The translations under genes and the position numbers were made by a program. A stretch of DNA of 64,000 bases from contig JAXMHA010000005.1 of assembly GCA_046347015.1 (NCBI GenBank), positions 62,001 through 126,000 of the forward strand. Direction: 5' to 3'. This document shows positions 1 through 8,784 of this stretch, in pieces (the first letter of the stretch is position 1; each line of letters opens with the position of its first letter). The notes under the pieces were generated by a model. That model had not been told where the DNA came from. It saw only the letters and a list, made by a program, of their open reading frames with translations, and did not search any database. This DNA is from Dokdonella_A sp046347015 (lineage in GTDB: Bacteria; Pseudomonadota; Gammaproteobacteria; Xanthomonadales; Rhodanobacteraceae).

Positions 1-381
1 GATGGCGCCACCGGGAAAACTCACCTGCCCCGCGTGTTCGCGCAAATGGGCGTTGCGACACGTGAACAGCACCGCGAGGCCCTCGGACCGGTGCACCACC
101 GGAACCAGGACGGCGGCTTCGCGCGTACCTGACTTGTCGAGAACCGGGGCGACCGAGAGTGGCGACACGGCCCGGCGGATGGCCAATACGTCACGCGCGA
201 TCCGCCCCGGGGGCGAAAGCGTGCGCCGTGGCAGGACATCCCGCATGATCCTCAGCCGCTCCTCCGCTTCGAGCCCAGGCCACTGGACGATTTCGTCGAC
301 CGTGCGCCGGCAGCCGGCACACAGCCCGTCCTCGCCCAGCCGGCAGACGCCAACGCACGGACTCGATTCCGGGGTTGCCAC
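1..381 (-). CDS. DUF1289-Nudix fusion, probable CoA pyrophosphatase (partial)
   Basis: Only the N-terminal 127 codons are present; the gene runs off the left edge. From a GTG at 381 the frame is open to base 1. Residues about 8-30 carry a C-V-G-V-C...C-A-G-C four-cysteine cluster typical of the small DUF1289 proteins. After a linker the same frame reads into a Nudix domain of the NudL/CoA pyrophosphatase type, with the family signature HLREHAGQVSFPGG at about residues 110-123. That family hydrolyses CoA and its esters to phosphopantetheine and 3',5'-ADP; the catalytic Nudix box itself would lie outside the window. The two domains are usually separate proteins, so the fusion is unusual. No strong ribosome-binding site decides the start; GTG 381 is chosen because the DUF1289 homology begins right after it. 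Confidence 0.75.
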   Translation of the reverse strand, partial: MATPESSPCVGVCRLGEDGLCAGCRRTVDEIVQWPGLEAEERLRIMRDVLPRRTLSPPGRIARDVLAIRRAVSPLSVAPVLDKSGTREAAVLVPVVHRSEGLAVLFTCRNAHLREHAGQVSFPGGAI

Positions 382-478
382 GGGCTCGACGCCGGACGCG
401 CGCCGCGGTTTGAGCGGCGCGACATGTCCGCTGACCCGCGCGCCCCGGCGAAGTTCCGGCGCGCGCGTCCAGATGCCG

Positions 479-1129
479 TTATTTGACGCCGAGGATCTTG
501 ATTTCCCAGACAAACACCTGGTTTCCGGACGACGGATCCGGCGGCAGGAACAACTGCCAGTGGTCGCCGACCCGCATGTGCAGCATTGCATCCGATATGA
601 GTTTGGTGCCGAACATGGCCGGCATTTCCGAAACTTTCGCCTTGAGCGGATCACCGACGAAGGAACTGCGGATCTCGCGGCCGTTGGTCAACGAGATGCG
701 GACGTGGAACGTCACCTCGCTGTTGGCCGTGATCTGCGGACCGCTGCCTTGCTCGATGACGCGATACTGCACGTTGTCGGGCAGCACCTGGATGCCGGTC
801 TTGGACCGGTTGCTGGCGAGGAACGTGTCGGCTTCGCGCTTGTTGTCGGCGAGCTGGCGGTCGACGTCGGCCTTCATCTTGTCGTCGAATTTCTTCAGTT
901 CCGCCTGCATCGTCGCGGCCGGCACCGCCGGTTGGCGCTTCGCGTAGGCGTCCTGCAGTGCGCGGACCACCGTGTTGATGTCGACGTCCATCTTCCGGTC
1001 GACGAGCCCTGAACCGATTTGCCAGCCCAGCGCATACGACAGTTTGCCCTTGTCGGACGTCGTGTCCTGGGCCATCGCGGTGCCCGCGACGATGAGCGCC
1101 GCGAGGGCGAGAATCCGGACCAACTTCAT
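479..1129 (-). CDS. Secreted FKBP-type peptidyl-prolyl isomerase-like protein (degenerate)
   Basis: A 216-residue protein with a signal peptide (MKLVRILALAALIVAGTAMA, cleavage before QDTTS), so periplasmic. The segment KLSYALGWQIG at about residues 28-38 matches the dimerisation domain that precedes FKBP domains in FkpA/Mip proteins, followed by a long charged helix to about residue 120. The C-terminal part (about 125-216) aligns with an FKBP fold and ends in the usual V-x-E-I-K-I-L-G-V-K strand. The aromatic pocket residues of active FKBPs and the expected L-A-Y-G loop are not recognisable (it reads FLPPDPSSG), so catalysis is doubtful and chaperone function is more likely. The start at 1129 is supported by GGAGG five bases upstream. 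Confidence 0.8.
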   Translation of the reverse strand: MKLVRILALAALIVAGTAMAQDTTSDKGKLSYALGWQIGSGLVDRKMDVDINTVVRALQDAYAKRQPAVPAATMQAELKKFDDKMKADVDRQLADNKREADTFLASNRSKTGIQVLPDNVQYRVIEQGSGPQITANSEVTFHVRISLTNGREIRSSFVGDPLKAKVSEMPAMFGTKLISDAMLHMRVGDHWQLFLPPDPSSGNQVFVWEIKILGVK

Positions 1130-1341
1130 GCCTGCCTCCAAAGCAGAGAGAATCATGGGGAGTGGCGCCCGACCCGTGGTCGCGCGCCGAAAAAGGCGCG
1201 CTAGTTTACCCGAGCCGCCGCTTCCATGCGGAACCGCCGGCGAACGGCCGACAGCGAGGGAAAACCGCGGCCGTTGCAAGCATCATCCCGGCGTGGGCTG
1301 AACTGCAGGCGAAGCGCCTGCGAACGGCCCTCGCCGGTGCC

Positions 1342-2247
1342 TCAATGGGCGCCGCCGCGATACTTCATTTCCCCGGCCGTCACCGCGAGGTCGAGGCGGT
1401 TCTCGGGCGGCGCGAGCGGGCAGGTCGCGAATGCGGTGAATGCGCACGGGGGGTTGTACGCCTTGTTGAAGTCGAGCACGATCCGGCCGTCCTTCGGCTT
1501 CGACGCATACAGGAAGCGGGCTGCTCCGTAGGTCTGCTTGCCGCTGGTGCGGTCCGCGAAAATCACGAAGAGTTCGGTGTCGCCGGGCACTTCGACCACG
1601 GGCAGCAATTCGTACGTGTGCCCGTTGCGGGTGAATACCGCTTTCCCCGGCACGGGGAACTTGTCGACCTGGCCGAGCACGTTCGGCGTCTCCAGCGTAT
1701 GCGGCGGATCGAACGGCACCCATTGCGCGTCGATGCGCCACGCCGGATCGATCGGGAACGCATCGATGCCGAGGAAATGGATGCGCCCTTCCGCTTCGGT
1801 GTCCTTGATCCGCACACCGAACTTCCCGTTGCGGTCGATGACATAGAAGCTCACGGTGCCGAACGCAACCGTCGTCGGCTGGTCATGGGAGTCGTCGAGC
1901 AACTCGGCGTGCGTGACCTTCTTGCCATCGATCGTCGCACCGGCCGCCGGGTCGAGGTCGATCACCGCCTTGCCGCTCCTGAGGGTCACCGTGCCGAGCC
2001 TCGACGGACCCTTCGTCAGCACGATGTCGTTGCCCGCCGCACTGCCGATCGTGTTGGCGCCATCCGCGAGCCAGTCGAGCCCAACCAGACTTAGCCAACC
2101 GCCGGGCGCGGTGAGCCGCGCAATCCGCTCGGCACGCCAAGCCTCGATTTGCCGCACGTACGCCGACGCGCCATGGGCATCGTTTGCGGCGACCATCACC
2201 GGAACGCCGGCGAGAAGGAAAAGAAGCAACAGCACGATGGCCCGCAT
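1342..2247 (-). CDS. DUF1684 family secreted protein
   Basis: A 301-residue protein with a hydrophobic leader (IVLLLLFLLAGVPVMVAA) and the features of the DUF1684 family: W-L-S-L-V-G-L-D-W-L near residue 52 and the conserved C-terminal stretch with F-x-K-A-Y-N-P-P-C, C-P-L-A-P-P-E-N-R-L and A-G-E near residues 260-295. No catalytic function is established for this family. The start at 2247 is favoured over an in-frame start 11 codons upstream because GGAG sits eight bases before it and the leader begins there. It lies downstream of mutL on the same strand, separated by about 90 bases. Confidence 0.85.
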   Translation of the reverse strand: MRAIVLLLLFLLAGVPVMVAANDAHGASAYVRQIEAWRAERIARLTAPGGWLSLVGLDWLADGANTIGSAAGNDIVLTKGPSRLGTVTLRSGKAVIDLDPAAGATIDGKKVTHAELLDDSHDQPTTVAFGTVSFYVIDRNGKFGVRIKDTEAEGRIHFLGIDAFPIDPAWRIDAQWVPFDPPHTLETPNVLGQVDKFPVPGKAVFTRNGHTYELLPVVEVPGDTELFVIFADRTSGKQTYGAARFLYASKPKDGRIVLDFNKAYNPPCAFTAFATCPLAPPENRLDLAVTAGEMKYRGGAH

Positions 2248-2338
2248 CGGCACATCTCCGGAATCAAGTGGAACCGCCACATCGACTTCGCGAAGTCACC
2301 GCGTCCGGGTGCAGGGTAGCGCGTCGCAGGCCGCACCG

Positions 2339-4144
2339 TCATCGCCCGCGCAGGAACAAGCGGTCGAGTTCCTCCATCCCCAACTGCACCCAGGTGGGGC
2401 GTCCGTGGTTGCACTGCCCCGAGCGTTCGGTGGCCTCCATGTCGCGCAGCAACGCGTTCATCTCCGGCAGCGTCAGGCGCCGGTGCGCGCGCACCGCGCC
2501 GTGACAAGCCATGGAAGCGAGCAGTGCGTCGGCGGCGTCCTCGAGCCGACGGCTGCCCTCGTGGACGCCGAGGTCGGCGATCAGGTCCCGCACCAGCGTC
2601 GCGGCTTCACCGGCGTCGAGCAGGGCCGGGATCCGGCGCACGAGTATGCCCTGCGGTCCGCTGCGCCGGACGTCGAATCCAAGCGCGTCGAAATCCGCCG
2701 CGCCATCCTCGACCCGAGCCGCCTCGCTTTCGCTGACGGCCAACGCCAGCGGAACCAGCAGCGGCTGCGAGCGAACCGAACCCGCGGCGACTGCGGCCTT
2801 GAGCCGCTCATAGACGATACGTTCATGCGCGGCGTGCATGTCGACCAGCACGAGACCCTGCGCGTTCTCGGCCAGGATGAAGATGCCGTGCAACTGCGCG
2901 ATCGCGAACCCGAGCGGCGGGATGGCGGTCTCGCCACTCGGCACCGTTGGTCCATCGGCGGCAATCGGCACGCTGTCCAGCGGCAACGCGTTCCCGGCTG
3001 CTGGACCTGGTTCCTGGTCGCGCTCGCCCAGCAACACGGCATAAGCCGACGAAGACTCTGCCACGCCGAGCCGGAAATGATGCTGCTGCGGATGCCGATG
3101 GGCATGCGCCGCCACCAGCTGCGGCGCAAGCTGGCCCGTCGGCGCTCCGGCCCGGGTCTTCGCCAGCGCATCGCGTACCGTGTGGAAGAGGAAATCGTGG
3201 ACGAGCCGGCTTTCGCGAAAGCGCACTTCGCGTTTGGTTGGATGCACGTTGACATCCACCAGCGCCGGGTCGCACTCGAGGAACAGCACGAACGCCGGAT
3301 GGCGGCCGTGGAACAAGACGTCGGCGTAGGCCTCGCGCAGGGCATGGCTGGCAATCCGGTCGCGTACCGAGCGGCCGTTCACATGGAAATGTTGCTGGTC
3401 GGGCTGCGCACGCGCGCTGGTCGGCGAACCGATCCAGCCATGCAGCCGCATCCCCGCCGCCGTCAGGTCGACGCGCAACGCACGGGCGAGGAATTCCTCG
3501 CCCAGCACCGCGGCAACCCGCGTGCCGGTCCCGTCGGTATCCGGCGGGAACGTGCGCACGTTGCGGCCATTGTGGTCCAGCCGGAACGCAATCGCGGGTC
3601 GGGCCAGCGCAATCGCCTTGACCAGGTCGTCCACATGGCCGAACTCGGTGCGTTCGGCCCGCAGGAACTTTCGTCGCGCCGGCACGTTGTAGAACAGGTC
3701 GCGGACGGCAATGCACGTACCGGCCGGCCCGGATTCCGCGCGCACCGGTGACATCGCGCCCCCGTCGACGTCAACTCGCCATGGATGATCCGCGCCGTGG
3801 GCTCGCGACACGAGCGAGAATCGCGACACCGACGCGACCGATGGCAACGCCTCGCCGCGAAAACCCAGGGTGGCCACGTGTTCGAGATCGGCAAAGGACG
3901 CGATCTTGCTGGTCGCGTGCGGCGCGACCGCAAGCGTCAATTCCTCGCGTGATATTCCGGAACCGTCGTCCCGCACGATGATTTCGGCAACGCCACCGCC
4001 ACCAATCGAGATGTCGACGTGGCGCGATTCGGCATCGAGGCTGTTTTCGACCAGTTCCTTGACGACCGACGCAGGCCGCTCGATGACTTCACCGGCGGCG
4101 ATCTGGTTGACCAACTCGACGGGCAGCGACTGGATGCGGGGCAT
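2339..4144 (-). CDS. mutL: DNA mismatch repair protein MutL
   Basis: MutL links MutS mismatch recognition to strand incision. The 601-residue protein has the GHKL ATPase motifs in order: NQIAAGEVIERP (about 13-24), DDGSGI (about 58-63) and GFRGEALPS (about 93-101), then a variable linker and a C-terminal dimerisation domain. The C-terminal domain contains DMHAAHERIVYE near residue 431, which fits the D-x-H-A-x2-E-x4-E endonuclease metal site with M for the usual Q, plus A-C-H-G and C-N-H-G-R-P near the end, which complete that site in nicking MutLs. This suggests a MutH-independent, self-nicking MutL. It follows the amidase gene by about 50 bases in the nnr-tsaE-ami-mutL order known from gammaproteobacteria. 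Confidence 0.97.
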   Translation of the reverse strand: MPRIQSLPVELVNQIAAGEVIERPASVVKELVENSLDAESRHVDISIGGGGVAEIIVRDDGSGISREELTLAVAPHATSKIASFADLEHVATLGFRGEALPSVASVSRFSLVSRAHGADHPWRVDVDGGAMSPVRAESGPAGTCIAVRDLFYNVPARRKFLRAERTEFGHVDDLVKAIALARPAIAFRLDHNGRNVRTFPPDTDGTGTRVAAVLGEEFLARALRVDLTAAGMRLHGWIGSPTSARAQPDQQHFHVNGRSVRDRIASHALREAYADVLFHGRHPAFVLFLECDPALVDVNVHPTKREVRFRESRLVHDFLFHTVRDALAKTRAGAPTGQLAPQLVAAHAHRHPQQHHFRLGVAESSSAYAVLLGERDQEPGPAAGNALPLDSVPIAADGPTVPSGETAIPPLGFAIAQLHGIFILAENAQGLVLVDMHAAHERIVYERLKAAVAAGSVRSQPLLVPLALAVSESEAARVEDGAADFDALGFDVRRSGPQGILVRRIPALLDAGEAATLVRDLIADLGVHEGSRRLEDAADALLASMACHGAVRAHRRLTLPEMNALLRDMEATERSGQCNHGRPTWVQLGMEELDRLFLRGR

Positions 4145-4197
4145 GGGCGCGCCCGCATTCTAACAGTGCCCCGCACGACCCGGGATCGCGCCCCGGT

Positions 4198-5535
4198 TCA
4201 GCCCGACGGGACCTGCAGGCCCGCATCCGCCCGGGCACGGTGATCGTCGGCCAGCGAGTTTGCCGCGCGCATGGACGCCGAATCCGTACTGTCGCGCCTC
4301 GCGATCGCGCGCGACCCTTCGCCATCCACTGCCGCTTGACGTCGCACTTTCCGGCCGCGTTCCGCTTCCTCGGCAAACAACGTTCCGGGCGGTGGCGTCG
4401 CGCGGAAGTAACCGACGATGCCATCGAGGATCGCCTGGGCAAGTTCCTCGCGATGGGCGGCATTGCGGAGATTGCGTTCCTCGGACGGGTTCGTGATGAA
4501 CGCGGTCTCGATGAGGATCGATGGCACATCGGGGGAACGCAGCACGACGAAATTCGCGTGCTCGACGTAGCGGCGGTGCGTGGGCCCGACATTGCGCAGC
4601 GATTTCAGGACTCGCTTGGCGACCGCGTTGCTGGCTCCGATCGTCGCGCCTTGCGACAGGTCGAGCAACACCGCGGCCAGCGTGTCGTCCTTGTCGTCGA
4701 GCGACACCCCGCCGACGAGGTCCGCGCGATTTTCACGGTCGGCCAGCCAGCGCGCCGCCTCACTCGTCGCACCGCGCGTCGACAGCACCCACACGGATGC
4801 GCCACGCGCGTCGCAACTGCCGGGGCACGCATCGGCGTGGATCGAAACGAACAGGTCGGCCTTGGCTTCCCGCGCCTTGCGGTAGCGCTCCTTCAACGGC
4901 ACGAAGACGTCGCCGTCGCGCGTCAATACCGCCTTCATTCCGGGTGTCGCATCGACCAACGCCGCCAGCTTGCGCGCGACGGCGAGCGTGATCGTCTTCT
5001 CGTACGTGCCATCGGAACCCTTCGCCCCGGGATCGACGCCACCATGACCGGCGTCGATCGCGACGACCAGGTCACGCGAGCGGTCGGCGACGCTCGATGC
5101 CACGGTCTTGACGGGCGCTGATCCGCTGTTTCTTGGCGAGAACTCGACGACCAGCCGATATCCGTCGCCACCGGTCTTGCGCTGGAGGAAGGTTTTCGGC
5201 GTCACCCCGCCGTCCATGTCGAACACGAGGCGTGCGTTCGTCTTGTCGCGCACGCCGGCGCGCAGGTCCTTGACCACGCCTCGGCCGCCATCGGGGGCGC
5301 GGAAACCACTCGCGAAGTTCGAGTCACGGAGGTCGACGACAACCCGGTCCGGATTCCCGAGCGCGAAGAGCTTGTACTCCACCGGCCCCGACAGTTCGAG
5401 GACGGCCCGGGTCGACGGCCCCTTGCCGTCGAGTCGCACCGCATCGATGCGGGCCGCATGCGCTCCCGTCACCGCCGCCATCGGCAGAGCGATCGACAGT
5501 GCGAACGAACCCCAAGGGCGCTTGGCTCCCCACAT
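4198..5535 (-). CDS. N-acetylmuramoyl-L-alanine amidase (AmiB/AmiC type)
   Basis: This zinc amidase cleaves the bond between N-acetylmuramic acid and the stem peptide during daughter-cell separation. The roughly 445-residue protein has a signal peptide ending in GAHA, an AMIN domain (about 30-130) for septal targeting, and an Amidase_3 catalytic domain (about 160-390). Zinc-site motifs are visible: AIDAGHGGVDPGA, then LFVSIHADA, and the glutamate in SILIETAFITN. The tail after about residue 395 is charged and low in complexity; no LysM domain is visible. The start is uncertain: ATG 5535 gives a compact signal peptide, while GTG 5559 would add eight residues; neither has a clear Shine-Dalgarno sequence. 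Confidence 0.93.
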   Translation of the reverse strand: MWGAKRPWGSFALSIALPMAAVTGAHAARIDAVRLDGKGPSTRAVLELSGPVEYKLFALGNPDRVVVDLRDSNFASGFRAPDGGRGVVKDLRAGVRDKTNARLVFDMDGGVTPKTFLQRKTGGDGYRLVVEFSPRNSGSAPVKTVASSVADRSRDLVVAIDAGHGGVDPGAKGSDGTYEKTITLAVARKLAALVDATPGMKAVLTRDGDVFVPLKERYRKAREAKADLFVSIHADACPGSCDARGASVWVLSTRGATSEAARWLADRENRADLVGGVSLDDKDDTLAAVLLDLSQGATIGASNAVAKRVLKSLRNVGPTHRRYVEHANFVVLRSPDVPSILIETAFITNPSEERNLRNAAHREELAQAILDGIVGYFRATPPPGTLFAEEAERGRKVRRQAAVDGEGSRAIARRDSTDSASMRAANSLADDHRARADAGLQVPSG

Positions 5536-5682
5536 GGGGCGTATTGAACGCCGAATCACGGGTGGATTTCAAGTATTTTCCTTGCAAATCCGTCCACTGG
5601 ATCGCATTCATCAGGCTTGCGGGAGAAAGCGCCGGCAACTGACTGAATGTGTCGAAAGCGACGCGCCCGGGCGCGCCCATCC

Positions 5683-6141
5683 CTACGCCTTCGCCAGATA
5701 GGTCAACCCAGCGGGCGTGCTGGCTGTCAAGGTGAGGTTGCGGACCGGCCCCGCGTGGTCGAGGGACAGGACGATGTCCGGCGGCGGCAAACGCCCCGCG
5801 CCACGCTCTGGCCACTCGATCAGGACCAGCGGACTGCCGGCCCAGAGATCGCCGAGCCCGAGCCAGTCGAGTTCTTCGGGTGCAGCGATCCGGTAAAGGT
5901 CGATATGGTGTGCATCGCGCCCGTCGAACCGGTACGACTCGATCAGGCTGTAGGTCGGACTCTTCACCCGTCCGACGACACCGAGCGCATGCAGCAGGGC
6001 ACGCGCAAACGTCGTCTTGCCGGCGCCCAGTTCACCGACGAGGTGAACCATGCCACCGGCGCGAGCGGGTTCCGCCAAACGCCCGGCGAAAGCCACCAGT
6101 GCGGATTCGTCAACGCCCGTCATCACGCGACGTTCGCTCAT
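5683..6141 (-). CDS. tsaE: tRNA threonylcarbamoyladenosine biosynthesis ATPase TsaE
   Basis: TsaE is the ATPase partner of TsaB-TsaD in making the t6A modification at position 37 of ANN-reading tRNAs. The 152-residue length is typical. The P-loop GELGAGKTT is at about residues 36-44, followed by the conserved VKSPTYSLIESY and the H-I-D-L-Y-R segment, and LVLIEWPERG, which carries the second acidic site. Its ATG overlaps the TGA of nnr (ATGA), so the two are translationally coupled. Confidence 0.96.
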   Translation of the reverse strand: MSERRVMTGVDESALVAFAGRLAEPARAGGMVHLVGELGAGKTTFARALLHALGVVGRVKSPTYSLIESYRFDGRDAHHIDLYRIAAPEELDWLGLGDLWAGSPLVLIEWPERGAGRLPPPDIVLSLDHAGPVRNLTLTASTPAGLTYLAKA

Positions 6142-7622
6142 CGGCCGTAATCATTGACCCGTTCGCGCAACGCGGTGAAAAGATCCGACGCCAGCAGCCC
6201 GCGCGGCACACGGCCCGCGGCAAGGTCACCTGCCTGCGCGTGCAGCCCGACACCGAGGCACGCCGCGTCCCACGGGGCGAGTCCCTGCGCCCGCAATGCG
6301 GCAACCACGCCCGTCAGCACGTCACCCATGCCGGGACTCGCCATGCCCGGATTGCCCCACGGGCAAACCGCAAGCCGGCCGGCAGGATCGGCCACCAGGG
6401 TCCCGGCACCCTTCAGCACCGCGATCGCACCGGCATCCGCGGCCAGCCTGCGGACCGCCGCGAATCGGTCGCGTTGCACCGTGCGCGAGTCGCTCCCGAG
6501 CAGCCGGCCCATTTCTCCGGGATGCGGCGTCAAGATGCTGTGGCCCGGAATGGATCTTGGCGCGTGCGCCAGCAGGTTCAGCGCATCGGCGTCAATCACT
6601 GCGGGCTTCCCATTGTCGAGCGCCTCGCGCCACAACGCTTGGCCCCACGGCGATGATCCCAGTCCCGTACCGATCGCGACGATATCCGCACGCGCCAGCA
6701 GAGGCGCGAGAGCCGCGGCTTCCTCGACCCCGTACACCATCAGTTCCGGCCGCGCGGCGAGGAGCGGCGCGACGTGGGCTTCGCGTGTCGCGACCGTGAC
6801 GAGGCCGGCGCCAGTGCGCAAGGCAGCTTCCGCACAGAGTCGCGCCGCTCCTCCCATGCCGAGGTCGCCGGCGATCACCAGCACATGGCCATGGCGCGAT
6901 TTGTCGGTGTTGCCGCGTCGCGGAGGTAGCAGGTCCACGATCGTCGAATCGAGGCAGGCGGCGTCGGGCAGGATGCCGTCGAAGCAGGCCTCGGGTACAT
7001 CGAGGGATGCAAGTTCGAGTTCGCCGCGGACATCGAAAGCGTCGCCAGTGAACAAACCCCGCTTCCAGGCAACGAACGAAACCGTCGCCGTCGCCTCGAT
7101 GCAGGATGCGGGAGCGACCCCGCGGTCGGCATCGAGCCCCGACGGCACATCGAGCGAGAGTACCGGTACGCCGCTGGCGTTGACGGTGTCGATCAGTTGC
7201 GCAATGCCCGGTTTCGGAGGATCGCAGAGTCCGGTACCGATCAAGCCGTCGACGATGACGTCACCAACGGGCAGCGCGCCGCCGGACGATTCATGCACGC
7301 GCACACCGGCGGCCAGGGCGTGGATGCGCGCGTACTCGGCATCGTCGCGAGGGGTGCCGGCCACCGCGACCGCGTCGACTTCGAGACCCCGAGCCCGCGC
7401 GAGGGCGCCGAGCAGCATCGCATCGCCACCGTTGTTGCCGTTTCCGGCGAGCACGACGATCCGGCGCGCCGACGGCCATCGCCGCCGCAACGATGCGAAC
7501 GCCGCCCCCGCCGCACGCCGCATCAACTCGACGCCCGGAATACCCGCGCCTTCGATCGCGGCATGATCGATCCGACGCACCTGAGCCACGGTGTACAGCG
7601 CCTGCAACGGTCTGGGGTTCAT
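6138..7622 (-). CDS. nnr: Bifunctional NAD(P)HX epimerase/dehydratase
   Basis: This enzyme repairs hydrated NADH and NADPH: the N-terminal domain epimerises R-NAD(P)HX and the C-terminal domain dehydrates S-NAD(P)HX using ADP. The 494-residue protein shows the YjeF_N motif AGNGNNGGDAM at about 58-68 and the carbohydrate-kinase-like C-terminal domain, with LTPHPGEMGRLLG and the ATP/ADP-site segment GNPGMASPGMGDVLTG at about residues 425-440. The second of these has S-P where G-G or a similar pair is usual, a mild variation. It is the first gene of the tsaE-amidase-mutL series and is divergent from queG, with about 38 bases between the starts. Confidence 0.95.
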   Translation of the reverse strand: MNPRPLQALYTVAQVRRIDHAAIEGAGIPGVELMRRAAGAAFASLRRRWPSARRIVVLAGNGNNGGDAMLLGALARARGLEVDAVAVAGTPRDDAEYARIHALAAGVRVHESSGGALPVGDVIVDGLIGTGLCDPPKPGIAQLIDTVNASGVPVLSLDVPSGLDADRGVAPASCIEATATVSFVAWKRGLFTGDAFDVRGELELASLDVPEACFDGILPDAACLDSTIVDLLPPRRGNTDKSRHGHVLVIAGDLGMGGAARLCAEAALRTGAGLVTVATREAHVAPLLAARPELMVYGVEEAAALAPLLARADIVAIGTGLGSSPWGQALWREALDNGKPAVIDADALNLLAHAPRSIPGHSILTPHPGEMGRLLGSDSRTVQRDRFAAVRRLAADAGAIAVLKGAGTLVADPAGRLAVCPWGNPGMASPGMGDVLTGVVAALRAQGLAPWDAACLGVGLHAQAGDLAAGRVPRGLLASDLFTALRERVNDYGR

Positions 7623-7660
7623 TCGGCCATTCTATCGACGGGTGCGGGTTATGCTGGGGC

Positions 7661-8773
7661 ATGGACGCGTTGCAAGAACTTCCGGACTGGCCGTCGCTGG
7701 CGGCCATGATCCGGCGATGGGGCGTAGCCCTCGGGTTCCAGAAGGTCGGTATCACGTCGATCGAGCTTGGCGACGATGCCCGGCATCTCGCGGACTGGCT
7801 CGCTGAAGGACGCCACGGCCGGATGGCCTACATGGAGCGGCACGGCACCAAGCGGACGCGGCCCGACGAGCTGGTTCCCGGCACCGTGAGTGTCGTCTCG
7901 GCCCGGATGAACTACCTGCCCCCGGATGCCCGCGACCCATGGCCGGTGCTGCGGGACTCCACCCGCGGCTACGTGGCGCGCTACGCGCTCGGCCGCGACT
8001 ACCACAAGCTGGTGCGGATGCGCCTGCAGAAGCTTGCCGATCGCATCGCGGCAGCGGTCGGCGCCTTCGGCTACCGGGCGTTTTCGGATTCGGCCCCGGT
8101 GCTCGAAAAAGCCATGGCGCGCAATGCCGGGCTCGGCTGGATCGGAAAGCACAGCGTACTGCTGAGCCAAGACGCCGGAAGCTGGTTCGTGCTCGGCGAA
8201 CTCTATACCGACCTGCCACTGCCGGTCGACGAACCCGCCAGCGCCCATTGCGGCACTTGCCGCCGCTGCATCGACGCCTGCCCCACCGGGGCGATCACCG
8301 CGCCCTACCGGGTCGACGCTCGCCGATGCATTTCCTACTTGACGATCGAGCTGAAGGAAGCCATTCCCGTCGAGCTGCGTCGCCTGATCGGCAACCGCGT
8401 GTTCGGTTGCGATGACTGCCAGCTTGTATGCCCCTGGAACAAGTTTGCCCGGATCGCCGACGAAGTGACCTTTCGACCCCGGCACGGCCTCGACGACGCG
8501 CCTCTGACGGGGCTGTTCGGGTGGAGCGAATCCGAGTTCCTGTCGCGCACGGAAGGCATGGCCGTGCGTCGCGCGGGTTATGCCGGGTGGTTGCGCAACG
8601 TTGCGGTCGCGCTCGGCAACTCACCGCCATCCATGGCTGCCGTTGCTGCGCTGGAAGCCCGGCGGGACGACCCGTCACCACTCGTCCGGGAGCATGTCGC
8701 GTGGGCGCTCGCCGAACAACAGCGCAAGCGGACCTCCGGAGAAGCCTCCCCGGGAACCCCGCTGCAGAAGTGA
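7661..8773 (+). CDS. queG: Epoxyqueuosine reductase QueG
   Basis: QueG carries out the last step of queuosine synthesis in tRNA, reducing epoxyqueuosine with a cobalamin cofactor and two [4Fe-4S] clusters. The 370-residue protein has the N-terminal DUF1730 domain, the active-site segment around SAPVLEKAMARNAGLGWIGK (about 145-164), and two cluster motifs: C-G-T-C-R-R-C-I-D-A-C-P-T-G-A near residue 198 and C-D-D-C-Q-L-V-C-P-W near residue 250. C-terminal HEAT-like sequence follows. The ATG at 7661 gives the family-typical start; the divergent arrangement with nnr matches that in E. coli. Confidence 0.96.
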   Translation: MDALQELPDWPSLAAMIRRWGVALGFQKVGITSIELGDDARHLADWLAEGRHGRMAYMERHGTKRTRPDELVPGTVSVVSARMNYLPPDARDPWPVLRDSTRGYVARYALGRDYHKLVRMRLQKLADRIAAAVGAFGYRAFSDSAPVLEKAMARNAGLGWIGKHSVLLSQDAGSWFVLGELYTDLPLPVDEPASAHCGTCRRCIDACPTGAITAPYRVDARRCISYLTIELKEAIPVELRRLIGNRVFGCDDCQLVCPWNKFARIADEVTFRPRHGLDDAPLTGLFGWSESEFLSRTEGMAVRRAGYAGWLRNVAVALGNSPPSMAAVAALEARRDDPSPLVREHVAWALAEQQRKRTSGEASPGTPLQK

Positions 8774-8784
8774 GGCTGCCGCGA

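Noticed and set aside
1856..3751. A long open frame on the plus strand opposite mutL and the DUF1684 gene
   Set aside because: It is Arg/Ala/His-rich, has no recognisable domain and lies fully antisense to mutL; GC-rich codon bias creates such shadow frames.
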